Assembly (NCBI GenBank): GCA_040902585.1
Contig: JBBDXA010000238.1
Span: 1-64,000 of the forward strand
Source: JBBDXA01 sp040902585
Lineage (GTDB): Bacteria > Planctomycetota > Phycisphaerae > Phycisphaerales > Phycisphaeraceae
Reading direction: 5' to 3'
Length of the DNA stretch: 64,000 nucleotides
Shown here: positions 19,382 to 27,491 of the stretch, piece after piece
Numbering within the stretch: the stretch's first letter is position 1
Layout: every line of letters begins with the position of its first letter
Program-made: the position numbers and the translations under genes
Notes under the pieces: model-generated
Seen by the model: the letters and a program-made list of their open reading frames with translations, nothing else
Told to the model about the DNA's origin: nothing
Databases searched by the model: none

Positions 19382-19622
19382 CAATGTTTGAGACCCTTCA
19401 CCGGCAAGCCTTGCGCCGGTGAAGTGGATCGGTCGGATATGATGTAGAACCTAAGCGCTTGATTAGATACCTTCGCTCCAGCGCGTGAAGCAGCACTGTA
19501 CGACCGGGTTGAAACACGTGCCGCATGTTGTGGGCCTGGGCAAGGGCTCATGCGGAACAAGGCTGCGGGAACCGGCGCCGCGCGACGTCCGCGCGATGTC
19601 GACCCGACATTGGAACTTGCCC

Positions 19623-21422
19623 ATGACCTTCCCCAGCGCGATCAAGACCATCGATCGTCGGAGCGGCAAGTTGACTCTCGTTTCGCCCGCAGTTCCACAG
19701 GCCACCCTCGTCCAGCCCTGGGCCACTCGCCCGGATGTCGGCTCCCCCGCGGGCTACGGCGGCCGGCCCTGTCTCATAACCCCGGCCAGCGTCACTGCCG
19801 TCATGGTCGATGCCACCGGGCAGTGGCTCCCGCTGCTCGCGGAGTTCACCGATGAACGCCGCATGCCCTGGAAGAAATTCGACCTGCCCTCGACTTTCAC
19901 CGAGAACGCCCAGGGCGGCGCGCGCGATGAAGTGGGCCTGCGGCTGCACTTTGAAAAAGGCGCGTCCAAGCCTATCCGCGTCATCCTCGAAGGCGGCCTG
20001 CCGCGGCGCGTGCATCTGCTCAATGAAAATATTCAGTCCATCGCAGCCGATCACATCGAGCCCACGCACTGGCAGCACGCCAGCGACATCGCCGAGGCGC
20101 TCTACGATCAGCACATCGATCTGATCCATCATCTTTATGATCACGCGGCCGACGATCCGGACATGTTCTTCGACGGCGCAGCCGGCGGCGTGGCTGCCTG
20201 GCCGCTCTCGACCATCCTCGAAGACTGGCGCGGCGCGGCCATGCGCGATGAGCCGCGACTCGCCTTCGTCGTGAAACTCGCTGACACGCTCGGCGCTCTC
20301 TTGCAGGAAGTCGCCCTCGTCCCTCGCAAACAGCTCACCCGCGAACGCCGCTACCAGCAGGCCGGCCGCGTCAACGAGATCGACGCCACCTGTCTCCGCT
20401 GGCTCGCCCGGCAACCCGGTTACACCGTCGCCGAGAAGGCCGGTGCCAAGCAGCAGGCCCTGGGCATCGATCGCGTCGAACATGCGGACACCCTTGAAAA
20501 CCGCATCGTCCGCGAACTGGTCAGCCAGCTCATCGAATCCTGCGAGCGATACCTCGGCGAGAACGCAGCCGAGCCCCAGCACCCGCGCGTACACGCCGTG
20601 ACCGAGTTCAAGCGCATCCTCGATCGCATCTGGGCCCAGTCGCCGTTGCGAAAGCTCGCGCCGCTGGTGGGCATTCCACATCCGAATTATGTCTTGCAGC
20701 GCGATCCGCGGTATCGGCCGCTATGGAAGGCTTACGTCATGCTCCTGAAGCAGAACCTTCAGCGGCACGAAGCCTGGCGCTGGCGTCATCGGCTCTGGGC
20801 CGAGGCGGTTTCCATCGCCATGCTCGCTTCACTTTCGCAGCTCGCGCCGGGCAGTGCCGCGACGCGTTCGAGCGTGCTCCTTCGCACCGAGCAGCAGGCC
20901 GGCCGATTCATCGATGAACGCACTTCGCTGGGCCGCTGGGAACTCACCACTGGCGAAGCGAATGCGGATGGCCTCGCGCCAGGCCGGCGGGTTCACTATG
21001 TCGATCAGCATCAGTTCGCCGAGTATCGCACCGCCTGTCCCTCGTTCCCCGATCAGCTCGCCAAGCTCTGCCCGGACTTCGCGCTGGTGAGTTACGACAG
21101 CGATCGCCCCGATAAGCCGCCGCGGCGCATCCTCGCCGTGTGGACTGTTTTCGACTTTGATCTGGATGGCGATCACCTGCTCGCCCGCTGCAAGGAGATC
21201 GATCAGAGCGTGCGCATGATCCGATCGCAAGGCGAACTGCACGGCGTCCTCGTGCAACCGAAGCTGCGCCACGATGGCGATCGCGATGTGATGAACGAAA
21301 CGAAATCCGTGCGCTGCTCGGCCTACCGGCTCGCGCTGCCGTTGCAATCGCAGCTCAGCGTGTTCGATCGCCTGGTAAAGGATTTAGTCGAGATGCCCGC
21401 AAGTGAAACGAGTACCGCTTGA
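19623..21422 (+). CDS. DUF2357/McrC-like protein with a degenerate nuclease site
   Basis: A 599-residue protein. It shows an N-terminal beta-rich part, a helical middle with TLENRIVRELVSQL and RYRPLWKAYVMLLK, and a C-terminal segment in the place of the PD-(D/E)XK nuclease fold of DUF2357/McrC-like proteins. There the PD is present (CPDFALVSY, near residue 482), but the expected DAKY-type strand reads ILAVWTVFDFD (near 503), so the acidic residue and lysine appear to be lost. In McrBC systems this partner is the effector nuclease driven by the McrB NTPase. The start is uncertain: 19623 is preferred, 19596 is possible. Its stop overlaps the next start (TGATG), so the two genes are translationally coupled. 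Confidence 0.7.
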   Translation: MTFPSAIKTIDRRSGKLTLVSPAVPQATLVQPWATRPDVGSPAGYGGRPCLITPASVTAVMVDATGQWLPLLAEFTDERRMPWKKFDLPSTFTENAQGGARDEVGLRLHFEKGASKPIRVILEGGLPRRVHLLNENIQSIAADHIEPTHWQHASDIAEALYDQHIDLIHHLYDHAADDPDMFFDGAAGGVAAWPLSTILEDWRGAAMRDEPRLAFVVKLADTLGALLQEVALVPRKQLTRERRYQQAGRVNEIDATCLRWLARQPGYTVAEKAGAKQQALGIDRVEHADTLENRIVRELVSQLIESCERYLGENAAEPQHPRVHAVTEFKRILDRIWAQSPLRKLAPLVGIPHPNYVLQRDPRYRPLWKAYVMLLKQNLQRHEAWRWRHRLWAEAVSIAMLASLSQLAPGSAATRSSVLLRTEQQAGRFIDERTSLGRWELTTGEANADGLAPGRRVHYVDQHQFAEYRTACPSFPDQLAKLCPDFALVSYDSDRPDKPPRRILAVWTVFDFDLDGDHLLARCKEIDQSVRMIRSQGELHGVLVQPKLRHDGDRDVMNETKSVRCSAYRLALPLQSQLSVFDRLVKDLVEMPASETSTA

Positions 21423-23314
21423 TGAGCAAACGAAACAAGAGCGTGGTCTCGATCGCCGCGCCGCCCCTGGAGGCGGATCGAGGCGATGAACTCGCTGCGC
21501 CTGCGATCGCCCGGGCCACCACCGCGCCGCGCCCTCTTTCCATCGCCCCTGGCGATGTGCAAAGCGAAGTCACCGGCGTCGGCATGGAGATCGACGGTGT
21601 CGAAGCCCGGCTCATCCAGTGGACCAGTGACGCATCACGCGCCATCGGCGAAAGTGTTTCCTACATCACGCCCGATCCGGCGATTGCGCCGGCTGTGCTC
21701 GCGCCGCGCTTCGCAGGTGAACCGGTGCGCACCGATCTGGTCTGGCCGCCGCAGCCGCGCGGGACGGGTGAAGTCTGGCCGCCCGAAGCCCGCGTCGAGG
21801 CCAATCAGATGTCAGGCCGCTTCCCCCTCGCCTACGCCTGGCCCATGCTTTCACTCGGGAAAACATGGGCCTGGAAGCAGGGCAAGCGCACCGCCGAGGT
21901 CACGCCCGCCGGCGCCATCGCACAGGTCGCCGCCACACTGCTGGGCATCCGGCCCGCGCGGCCGGGCGATGGTGATCGCTACATCAACAGCGAAGCTAAG
22001 TCGCGCACTGAACAAGACTCAACCGTCCTCATCACGCCGAATCACCTCGACGAAGCCGCCGGCCAGGCCCTGCTCGACGCCGCTGATGCGGCAGGTGTCA
22101 CGCTCCATCTACTGCCCCGTCCCATGGCCGCCGCGATGGCGTGGTGCCGCAAACATCACGATGAACTGCTCGCCGACTTCCGCGAGAACGATCAATCCCT
22201 CGGCACGGTGCTGGCGATGCACTTCGGCCTGGAAGACTGGGAAGTCACGATGGTCGAGATCGTCGGCCGCAGGGTTGGCAAAGAAGTGCGCTTTCTTCCC
22301 GTGCGCCGTCGCCCGATCGAACCTTCGCTCCCCAGCTACGGCATCGAGCTGATGCATCGCCTGGCCATGCGCTCGCTGGAGATGTCGTATCAGCAGATGG
22401 GCCCGTCGCGCGTGTGGGAACTGGTCTGGTGTACGCCGTGGATGAAGGCCGCTCTCGGGCTGCTCGCTGATCAGACCACCGGCTGGCCGCCGCAGGTCGC
22501 GCTGGCCAAACACGCACGCGGCGCGGAGTTCCTCAAGCAGCAATGCCGGCAGGCGACGCAGCGCATCTATCGCACCGGCGATCCGGTGCCCGCGCTCCTG
22601 CGCGATTGCCTCGCCAAGCCGCCCGCCTTCACCGATATCCGCGACTGGTTTGCCGCGCGAAAGAAGCTCGCGCCGCCCGTGGGCTTTCTCGGCGCGGTCA
22701 TCACCGGCCCGCTCGCCGGTGTTCCACATGAACGCCAGACCGTCGGCCAGCATCACCTGGAAAAAATCTGGGCTGATCCCAAACGTGTCCTCATCGAGGG
22801 ATCAACTCTCCCGCAAGGTTCGCTCGCCCTGATGGCGGCTCAGCACGCGGCCTACCTCGCGCAGGTTGCCGCCGGTCAGGTCGGTCGCATTCACGCCACC
22901 TACCTCGAACCGCTCCCACGCGTGCGCATCGCGGGCACCGCACAAGGCCAGCCCACCTGGGTGGATCTCATCGATCAAAGCCACGCCCAGGTCGCCGGCG
23001 GCGTACCCGTTCGCCGCATGGAACCGCTCTCGGGTTTCCCCATCAAGCCTGACACGATTCACTTCAAGATCGCCGTGCATCACGAAGACTGGCCGACGGT
23101 CCGCATCGCCACCGCCCGCCTGCCGCAGGTGCTCTCGCAGACCGAACCGGTGACTTTGCACGCGACCTTCACGCCATCGCACGGCTACCCGCGCATCGAA
23201 CTCGTGCCGCAACACGAAGGCCTGTTCGGCAGACAGCGCGTGCTGGTGGATTTCAAAGATGCGAAGGACACGGGCAAGTCGCCTGAGGAGTTTCTGCATG
23301 CGGTGGGGCAGTGA
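21422..23314 (+). CDS. Degenerate Hsp70-like (actin-fold) protein
   Basis: A 630-residue protein with the outline of an Hsp70 nucleotide-binding domain. The segment starting VLITPNHLDEAAGQALLDA (near residue 202) matches the DnaK stretch after the first lobe and continues into a PMAAAMAW segment like the DnaK NEPTAAALAY region. LGTVLAMHFGLEDWEV (near 260) sits where DnaK has DLGGGTFDVS, and VLIEGSTLPQGSLAL (near 457) where DnaK has the adenosine motif followed by AARGAA. The phosphate-binding glycines are largely replaced, so ATP binding may be lost or altered. An additional C-terminal part of about 130 residues follows. Hsp70-like proteins are a known companion of CoCoNuT-type McrB systems (family knowledge from memory). 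Coupled to the upstream gene by a one-base overlap. Confidence 0.7.
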   Translation: MSKRNKSVVSIAAPPLEADRGDELAAPAIARATTAPRPLSIAPGDVQSEVTGVGMEIDGVEARLIQWTSDASRAIGESVSYITPDPAIAPAVLAPRFAGEPVRTDLVWPPQPRGTGEVWPPEARVEANQMSGRFPLAYAWPMLSLGKTWAWKQGKRTAEVTPAGAIAQVAATLLGIRPARPGDGDRYINSEAKSRTEQDSTVLITPNHLDEAAGQALLDAADAAGVTLHLLPRPMAAAMAWCRKHHDELLADFRENDQSLGTVLAMHFGLEDWEVTMVEIVGRRVGKEVRFLPVRRRPIEPSLPSYGIELMHRLAMRSLEMSYQQMGPSRVWELVWCTPWMKAALGLLADQTTGWPPQVALAKHARGAEFLKQQCRQATQRIYRTGDPVPALLRDCLAKPPAFTDIRDWFAARKKLAPPVGFLGAVITGPLAGVPHERQTVGQHHLEKIWADPKRVLIEGSTLPQGSLALMAAQHAAYLAQVAAGQVGRIHATYLEPLPRVRIAGTAQGQPTWVDLIDQSHAQVAGGVPVRRMEPLSGFPIKPDTIHFKIAVHHEDWPTVRIATARLPQVLSQTEPVTLHATFTPSHGYPRIELVPQHEGLFGRQRVLVDFKDAKDTGKSPEEFLHAVGQ

Positions 23315-23335
23315 CGCGCCAGCGTGTCCGCGCGA

Positions 23336-24181
23336 TCAACGAGGCTTATTGAAATCGATTTGACAGGCGGGCAGCGCTTCAAGAAGTTTGGCCCAAGTGT
23401 CCACATCGGCCTTCACTCCGCGCATGTAAAGATTCTTGAGCTTTCGGAAACGCGCAAGCGCCTTGAATCCTTCCGCACTGATGGGGCAATCGCTCAGATT
23501 CATGATCAAGAGTTCCGTGGACAGGAAGCGGAATCCAGATCCGGTGACCTTTGTGCTGCCAACGGCGATCGTTTGCAGAGCACGATTTGCCTTTAGATGT
23601 TCGAGTGCGCCATCGTCGATGCCACAATTGCTCATCCCCAAGGAGGCAAGTTTGGGTAAGACGCTCAGGTGCTTGAGCCCGTCGTTAGTGATTTTCGTAT
23701 CGCTGCATCCAATGCCGGTTAGCGAGGTCAGACCGCAGATCACCTTCAGCCCGTCATTGTCGATTGGGCAGTGATAGAGGGAGATCCGCTCGAGCTTCTT
23801 CAGCCGCTGGAGATGGGAAAAGCCCGTACCCGTTATCAGGCAGCGCTCCAATTGAAGCGACTTGAGCGATACCTGTCCGGCCAGGAGCTTCAGATCGTCA
23901 TCAGTAATGGGTTTGGTTTCATCATCGTTCTGCTGTACAGAAAGAGATTCAAGCCCGCCCAGGCCTTGAAGCAGCTTGAGGTTCTCCGCGGTCGCGGCGC
24001 TCCCCTGCAGCATCAGGCTGATCACATGCCCGTCACTTTCCCTGACGAACCGCGCCACTACTTTTAGCCTTGCCACCGTCGCCGGATCATCGATGATCTT
24101 AGGTGCCTTGTCACGCTGGGCATACGCCTGTGGCGAGATACCGAGCACAACGATCAGGCAGAGAACCAGTCGTGCTAGCAT
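23336..24181 (-). CDS. Secreted leucine-rich-repeat protein
   Basis: A 281-residue protein with a signal peptide (MLARLVLCLIVVLGISPQAYA) followed by about eight short leucine-rich repeats of the GLxxLxxLxL type (LKHLSVLPKLASLGMSNC, LEHLKANRALQTIAVGS). Planctomycetes carry many such exported repeat proteins; they are assumed to mediate protein contacts. The ATG at 24181 is chosen because it starts the signal peptide and GGAG lies nine bases upstream. Convergent with the Hsp70-like gene, with only 21 bases between stops. Confidence 0.85.
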   Translation of the reverse strand: MLARLVLCLIVVLGISPQAYAQRDKAPKIIDDPATVARLKVVARFVRESDGHVISLMLQGSAATAENLKLLQGLGGLESLSVQQNDDETKPITDDDLKLLAGQVSLKSLQLERCLITGTGFSHLQRLKKLERISLYHCPIDNDGLKVICGLTSLTGIGCSDTKITNDGLKHLSVLPKLASLGMSNCGIDDGALEHLKANRALQTIAVGSTKVTGSGFRFLSTELLIMNLSDCPISAEGFKALARFRKLKNLYMRGVKADVDTWAKLLEALPACQIDFNKPR

Positions 24182-24261
24182 GCGGGTACTCCGAAAAGTT
24201 GTGTTCGTTGAAACATCGTAACGTCGAAGCCGCACGAACCAACGACAACTTGACCTTGTAG

Positions 24262-24380
24262 TCGGCGGGTGGCTGGGGCCGAGGCTCTGCGAAGCCCCGG
24301 CCTGGCGGTCGGGAAGTCCTCTCAACGCGGCGCATCTCACGGCCGGGGCTTGCGCGGACTCCAGACCCAGCCACCCGACG
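24262..24380. repeat. Imperfect palindrome of the GGGTGGCTGGGG type
   Basis: The left arm begins CGGGTGGCTGGGGCCGAGG and ends in AAGCCCCGGCC; the right arm from about 24340 to 24380 is its imperfect inverted copy (it ends CCCAGCCACCCGACG). About 35 bases separate the arms. I recall similar palindromes scattered through planctomycete genomes. Confidence 0.85.
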
Positions 24381-24400
24381 GCGAACATGTTCATATTATA

Positions 24401-24429
24401 TTGAACTTCCTGCATCCGTGTGGTAAAAT
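24401..24429 (+). promoter_or_regulatory. Sigma-70-like promoter candidate
   Basis: TTGAAC, a 17-base spacer and TAAAAT, in an AT-rich patch. Transcription would start near 24436 and give the nucleoside hydrolase gene a leader of about 285 bases that includes the GTAGACA element. Confidence 0.55.
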
Positions 24430-24504
24430 ATAAACCTTGGCCGCCGGCCTCCGCGCGGTGGTTTCGCACCTGCCGCGGGCCTGTTCATTTTCCCCCGGCC
24501 GACC

Positions 24505-24630
24505 CCATCGACGTGTCTAGTAGACACGGGGTAGACACGAGGTAGCCATTTCGTAATTGGAGTTTTGACATGAACTTATTTCCAAATGGCTACCAGGGGG
24601 TAGGGGGTATGGTAGACACGTGTCTACTCG
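24505..24630 (+). repeat. GTAGACA/TGTCTAC element, copy 1
   Basis: It contains a 17-base palindrome CGTGTCTA-G-TAGACACG (24512-24528), a direct GTAGACACG (24531), 11-bp inverted arms GGTAGCCATTT/AAATGGCTACC (24541-24551 and 24584-24594), a G-run segment (AGGGGGTAGGGGG) and a perfect 16-bp palindrome GTAGACACGTGTCTAC (24612-24627). Twenty-two bases at 24528-24549 are identical to the reverse complement of 35015-35036. It lies upstream of the nucleoside hydrolase gene; the rest of the 24182-24722 gap holds only the palindrome and promoter listed separately. Confidence 0.8.
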
Positions 24631-24722
24631 GGAAAACCCTCGCCTGCCGCGCCGCCGGCCAGGGGCATCTCTATATGATGCAATCCGCCCAACCGCCTCG
24701 TTCCCTTCGCAGGAAGCCTCTC

Positions 24723-26795
24723 ATGAACCACTTCCGCACGACAACTCGGCTCACTCTGCTGGCGTGCGTCCTCGCTCTGGTCACGCCGACCAGCGCGGCC
24801 GACGACGCGAACGTGAAGATCCCCGTCATCTTCGACACCGACATCGGCACGGGGATCGATGACGCCTTCGCACTGGCCGCGCTGGTGTCCGACCCGAAGA
24901 TCGACCTGCGCGCGGTCACGACCGTCGGCGAAGGGGCGGAGGACCGGGCGTGGATCGTCTGCCGATTTCTCACAGCCATCGACAAACGCGAGATTCCCAT
25001 CGCCTTCGGTCGCGGCGAGCAGCCGAAGATCGCCATCGACTGGCAGATTCAATATCGAAGGCACGCGGCCGTGGTGTGGAACCGCACGATCAAGCCGGTG
25101 AAGGAGCCGGCGGTCGAGTTGCTGTTTGCGACATTGAAGGCGGCGAACGAGAAGGGCGAGAAGGTGACGATTCTTGCTGGCGGTCCGCTGACGAATATCG
25201 CGCTGCTTCTGGAGAATCATCCAGAGTGCAAGGCGTGGATCGAGAGGCTGATCGTCGTGCAGGAAGTTCACGCCACCAACCCAGACCCGAAGTTCAGCCG
25301 GCGCCGGACGACTTTCCAGCTTGATCCTAAGGCCGCCCGGCTCACCCTGGCCGCCGGTGTGCCCGTGTTCCTGCTGGGTTCCGTCCCTGTAAACCCGACG
25401 CACAAAGAGATCGATGCCCTGTTCGACACCTGCAATCCGCTCACGCTCCAGTTGCAAGCCCTCAATCAACTCTGCGACCCCTTCAAGTTTCAGTTCATCA
25501 GCACCGCGGGAGCCATGCTCATCACGGATGAACCCGCGGCGACATGGCGAGACGCGCACGTGCTGGTCGACGATGCGGGGCTTGAATCGCTCGGCAAGGG
25601 CGCGCCCAACGCGAAGGTCTCGGCCATCATCAAGAGCAAACAGGTTCTGGATCGCTACTTGAAACAGGTCGCCGCGTTTGCCGAACCGGTCGTACCGAAG
25701 CCGCCGGGCAATGTGAGCAAGCTGATCGAGCAGGGCGGTTTCCCTCGGAAAGTGCATGTCGTTGAAGACTTTGAAACGGACATTGAAAAACGCTGGTGGC
25801 TGACGGGGAAACCGGAGAGGGGAGAAACAGCTGCGGTCGAAACGAAGGAGGATGTCCTCAAGCTGCCGGGCGGCATACCGCTGGTGACGCCTCATTCCGA
25901 TAAGACGCTCCTCGCGCTGGCGGGCAATCGCGTCATGCGGGCCACGCTCACGCAGGACTTCGATGACAAGCAGGGCGATCGCGATGTCATGTACCGCGCC
26001 GTCGTCTTCAACCCCGTGCCCGGCCCGCCGATGGGGCCGAATACGCGGCTCTCGTTCCGCTACAAGCTCACCGGCACCGACACGCTGCGCGTGCAGATCT
26101 TCAGCCTGTCCAATGGCTATCACCGTTGCCTTTCGCTCAAGGGCCTGCCGCAGGGCAAGTGGCAGCATGCGACGGTGGACATGACGCAGGCTCGCCGCCC
26201 CGATGGCACCGGCGGCCCGCTGAAGGAAGATGAACGCATCGATGACATCCAGTTTTACGTGGACCCGCGCGCGGACCTGTTCATTGATGACATCGTGCTT
26301 TACGATGCCGCGCCCGACGATGAGAAGGAACCGTTCCCCAGGCACATCACCTTCACCGGCTGGTTTGATACGGGAAAACAAGGTGCAATCGGCAGCGGCG
26401 CGGAGTGGCCCGGTGAGTTCGAGATCGTGCTGCATGAGAAGCCGCGCACGTGGGACGCAGCCCGATCGGTCGTCGCGAAGAATGGCGAGACCATGCTGCG
26501 CCTCGGCCTGCGCGGCATGCGCCCGCTGGTCGGCGAGGTGGCCGTGCGGTTCCGTTACAAGCTCACGGGCACCGCCTGGATGGAACTGGCCCTGCGCAAC
26601 AGCAAGGAGATGCGCGAGGTGAAGCGCACGGTGAAGGAACCGACACGCGATGACTGGGCGACGGCGACGATCCTCATTCCAGCCGCCCGCGACGGCGTCA
26701 AGGACCAGCACGAAGCGGATGAACTCATCATTCGCATCGCGAAGGGATCGACACTGCTTGTCGACGATGTCTTGATCTACGAACCGGCAAAGTGA
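24723..26795 (+). CDS. Secreted nucleoside hydrolase with C-terminal beta domains
   Basis: An inosine/uridine-preferring nucleoside hydrolase, which cleaves the N-glycosidic bond of ribonucleosides. The family's calcium-binding Asp cluster is present as FDTDIGTGIDDAFAL soon after the signal peptide, and AGGPLTNIALLL matches the second conserved block. The catalytic domain ends near residue 320. The remaining 350 residues look like two beta-sandwich domains (each with a WWLTG or GWFDTG entry and LSFRYKL/VRFRYKL strands) that may bind a sugar or cell-wall component; such fusions are unusual for the family. The start at 24723 is set by AGGA and the signal peptide MNHFRTTTRLTLLACVLAL; the frame is open further upstream through the repeat element. 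Likely exported. Confidence 0.88.
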   Translation: MNHFRTTTRLTLLACVLALVTPTSAADDANVKIPVIFDTDIGTGIDDAFALAALVSDPKIDLRAVTTVGEGAEDRAWIVCRFLTAIDKREIPIAFGRGEQPKIAIDWQIQYRRHAAVVWNRTIKPVKEPAVELLFATLKAANEKGEKVTILAGGPLTNIALLLENHPECKAWIERLIVVQEVHATNPDPKFSRRRTTFQLDPKAARLTLAAGVPVFLLGSVPVNPTHKEIDALFDTCNPLTLQLQALNQLCDPFKFQFISTAGAMLITDEPAATWRDAHVLVDDAGLESLGKGAPNAKVSAIIKSKQVLDRYLKQVAAFAEPVVPKPPGNVSKLIEQGGFPRKVHVVEDFETDIEKRWWLTGKPERGETAAVETKEDVLKLPGGIPLVTPHSDKTLLALAGNRVMRATLTQDFDDKQGDRDVMYRAVVFNPVPGPPMGPNTRLSFRYKLTGTDTLRVQIFSLSNGYHRCLSLKGLPQGKWQHATVDMTQARRPDGTGGPLKEDERIDDIQFYVDPRADLFIDDIVLYDAAPDDEKEPFPRHITFTGWFDTGKQGAIGSGAEWPGEFEIVLHEKPRTWDAARSVVAKNGETMLRLGLRGMRPLVGEVAVRFRYKLTGTAWMELALRNSKEMREVKRTVKEPTRDDWATATILIPAARDGVKDQHEADELIIRIAKGSTLLVDDVLIYEPAK

Positions 26796-26878
26796 ACCGC
26801 CGGCCCCGCAGCGATTCACCTCACGCTCACACGTTCGAACGCTCCTCTCTGACCTACGATTCCTCAAAGGTGTACTGA

Positions 26879-27478
26879 GTGAATTCCCAAAGCGATGCCA
26901 TTGCGAACGAAGCCGCAGTCGCGACGCCCGCCACCCGCCGCTGGCTCTGGGTACCGAACCTGATCACGATTCTGCGCTTCGTCCTGACCGCGGCTTTTCC
27001 GTTCGCCTCGCCGACATGGCGCGCGACCCTCATCTTCGCCGCCGCGTTCAGCGACTTCGCCGACGGCTACCTCGCCCGCCGCTTCAACCTCACAAGCTGG
27101 GTCGGCGGCATCCTCGACGCCATCGCCGACAAAGCCTTCATCCTCACCGCCCTCATCACCTTCGCCGCCGAGGACCGCATTGAATGGTGGCAACTCGGCC
27201 TGCTGCTCGCGCGCGATGTCTGCGTCGCGTTCGTCGCGATCTACGTGTCGATCAACCGCGAATGGTCCGCCTTCAAACATATGGCGTCGCGCAGGCTCGG
27301 CAAGCTCACGACCGCTTGCCTGTTTCCGTTCCTCATCGCGCTGGCGCTGACATCGGAAGAGAGTGTCCCGATGATCCTGCTCTTCGCGGTGTGTGCCGCG
27401 CTGAGCGTGCTGGCCGGCGCGGATTATCTCATCAAGTTCGCACGGGCGGTGAGGAGGCCACGTGCCGCGACGACATGA
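26879..27478 (+). CDS. CDP-alcohol phosphatidyltransferase family protein
   Basis: An integral membrane enzyme that joins a CDP-linked lipid to an alcohol, for example glycerol phosphate in phosphatidylglycerol synthesis. The family signature DGx2ARx8-9Gx3Dx3D appears as FADGYLARRFN ... GGILDAIADK (residues about 60-85). Five to six hydrophobic helices follow. Length (199 aa) is typical. The start is a GTG at 26879 with AAAGGTG upstream. Whether the acceptor is glycerol phosphate (PgsA) or another alcohol is not decided; a PgsA-like role is the simplest guess. Confidence 0.82.
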   Translation: MNSQSDAIANEAAVATPATRRWLWVPNLITILRFVLTAAFPFASPTWRATLIFAAAFSDFADGYLARRFNLTSWVGGILDAIADKAFILTALITFAAEDRIEWWQLGLLLARDVCVAFVAIYVSINREWSAFKHMASRRLGKLTTACLFPFLIALALTSEESVPMILLFAVCAALSVLAGADYLIKFARAVRRPRAATT

Positions 27479-27491
27479 TGCGCCCAGGTGC

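Noticed and set aside
24624..26867. 747-codon frame antisense to the nucleoside hydrolase
   Set aside because: Composition is Arg/Gly/His-rich without family features; the + strand gene has signal peptide and catalytic motifs.
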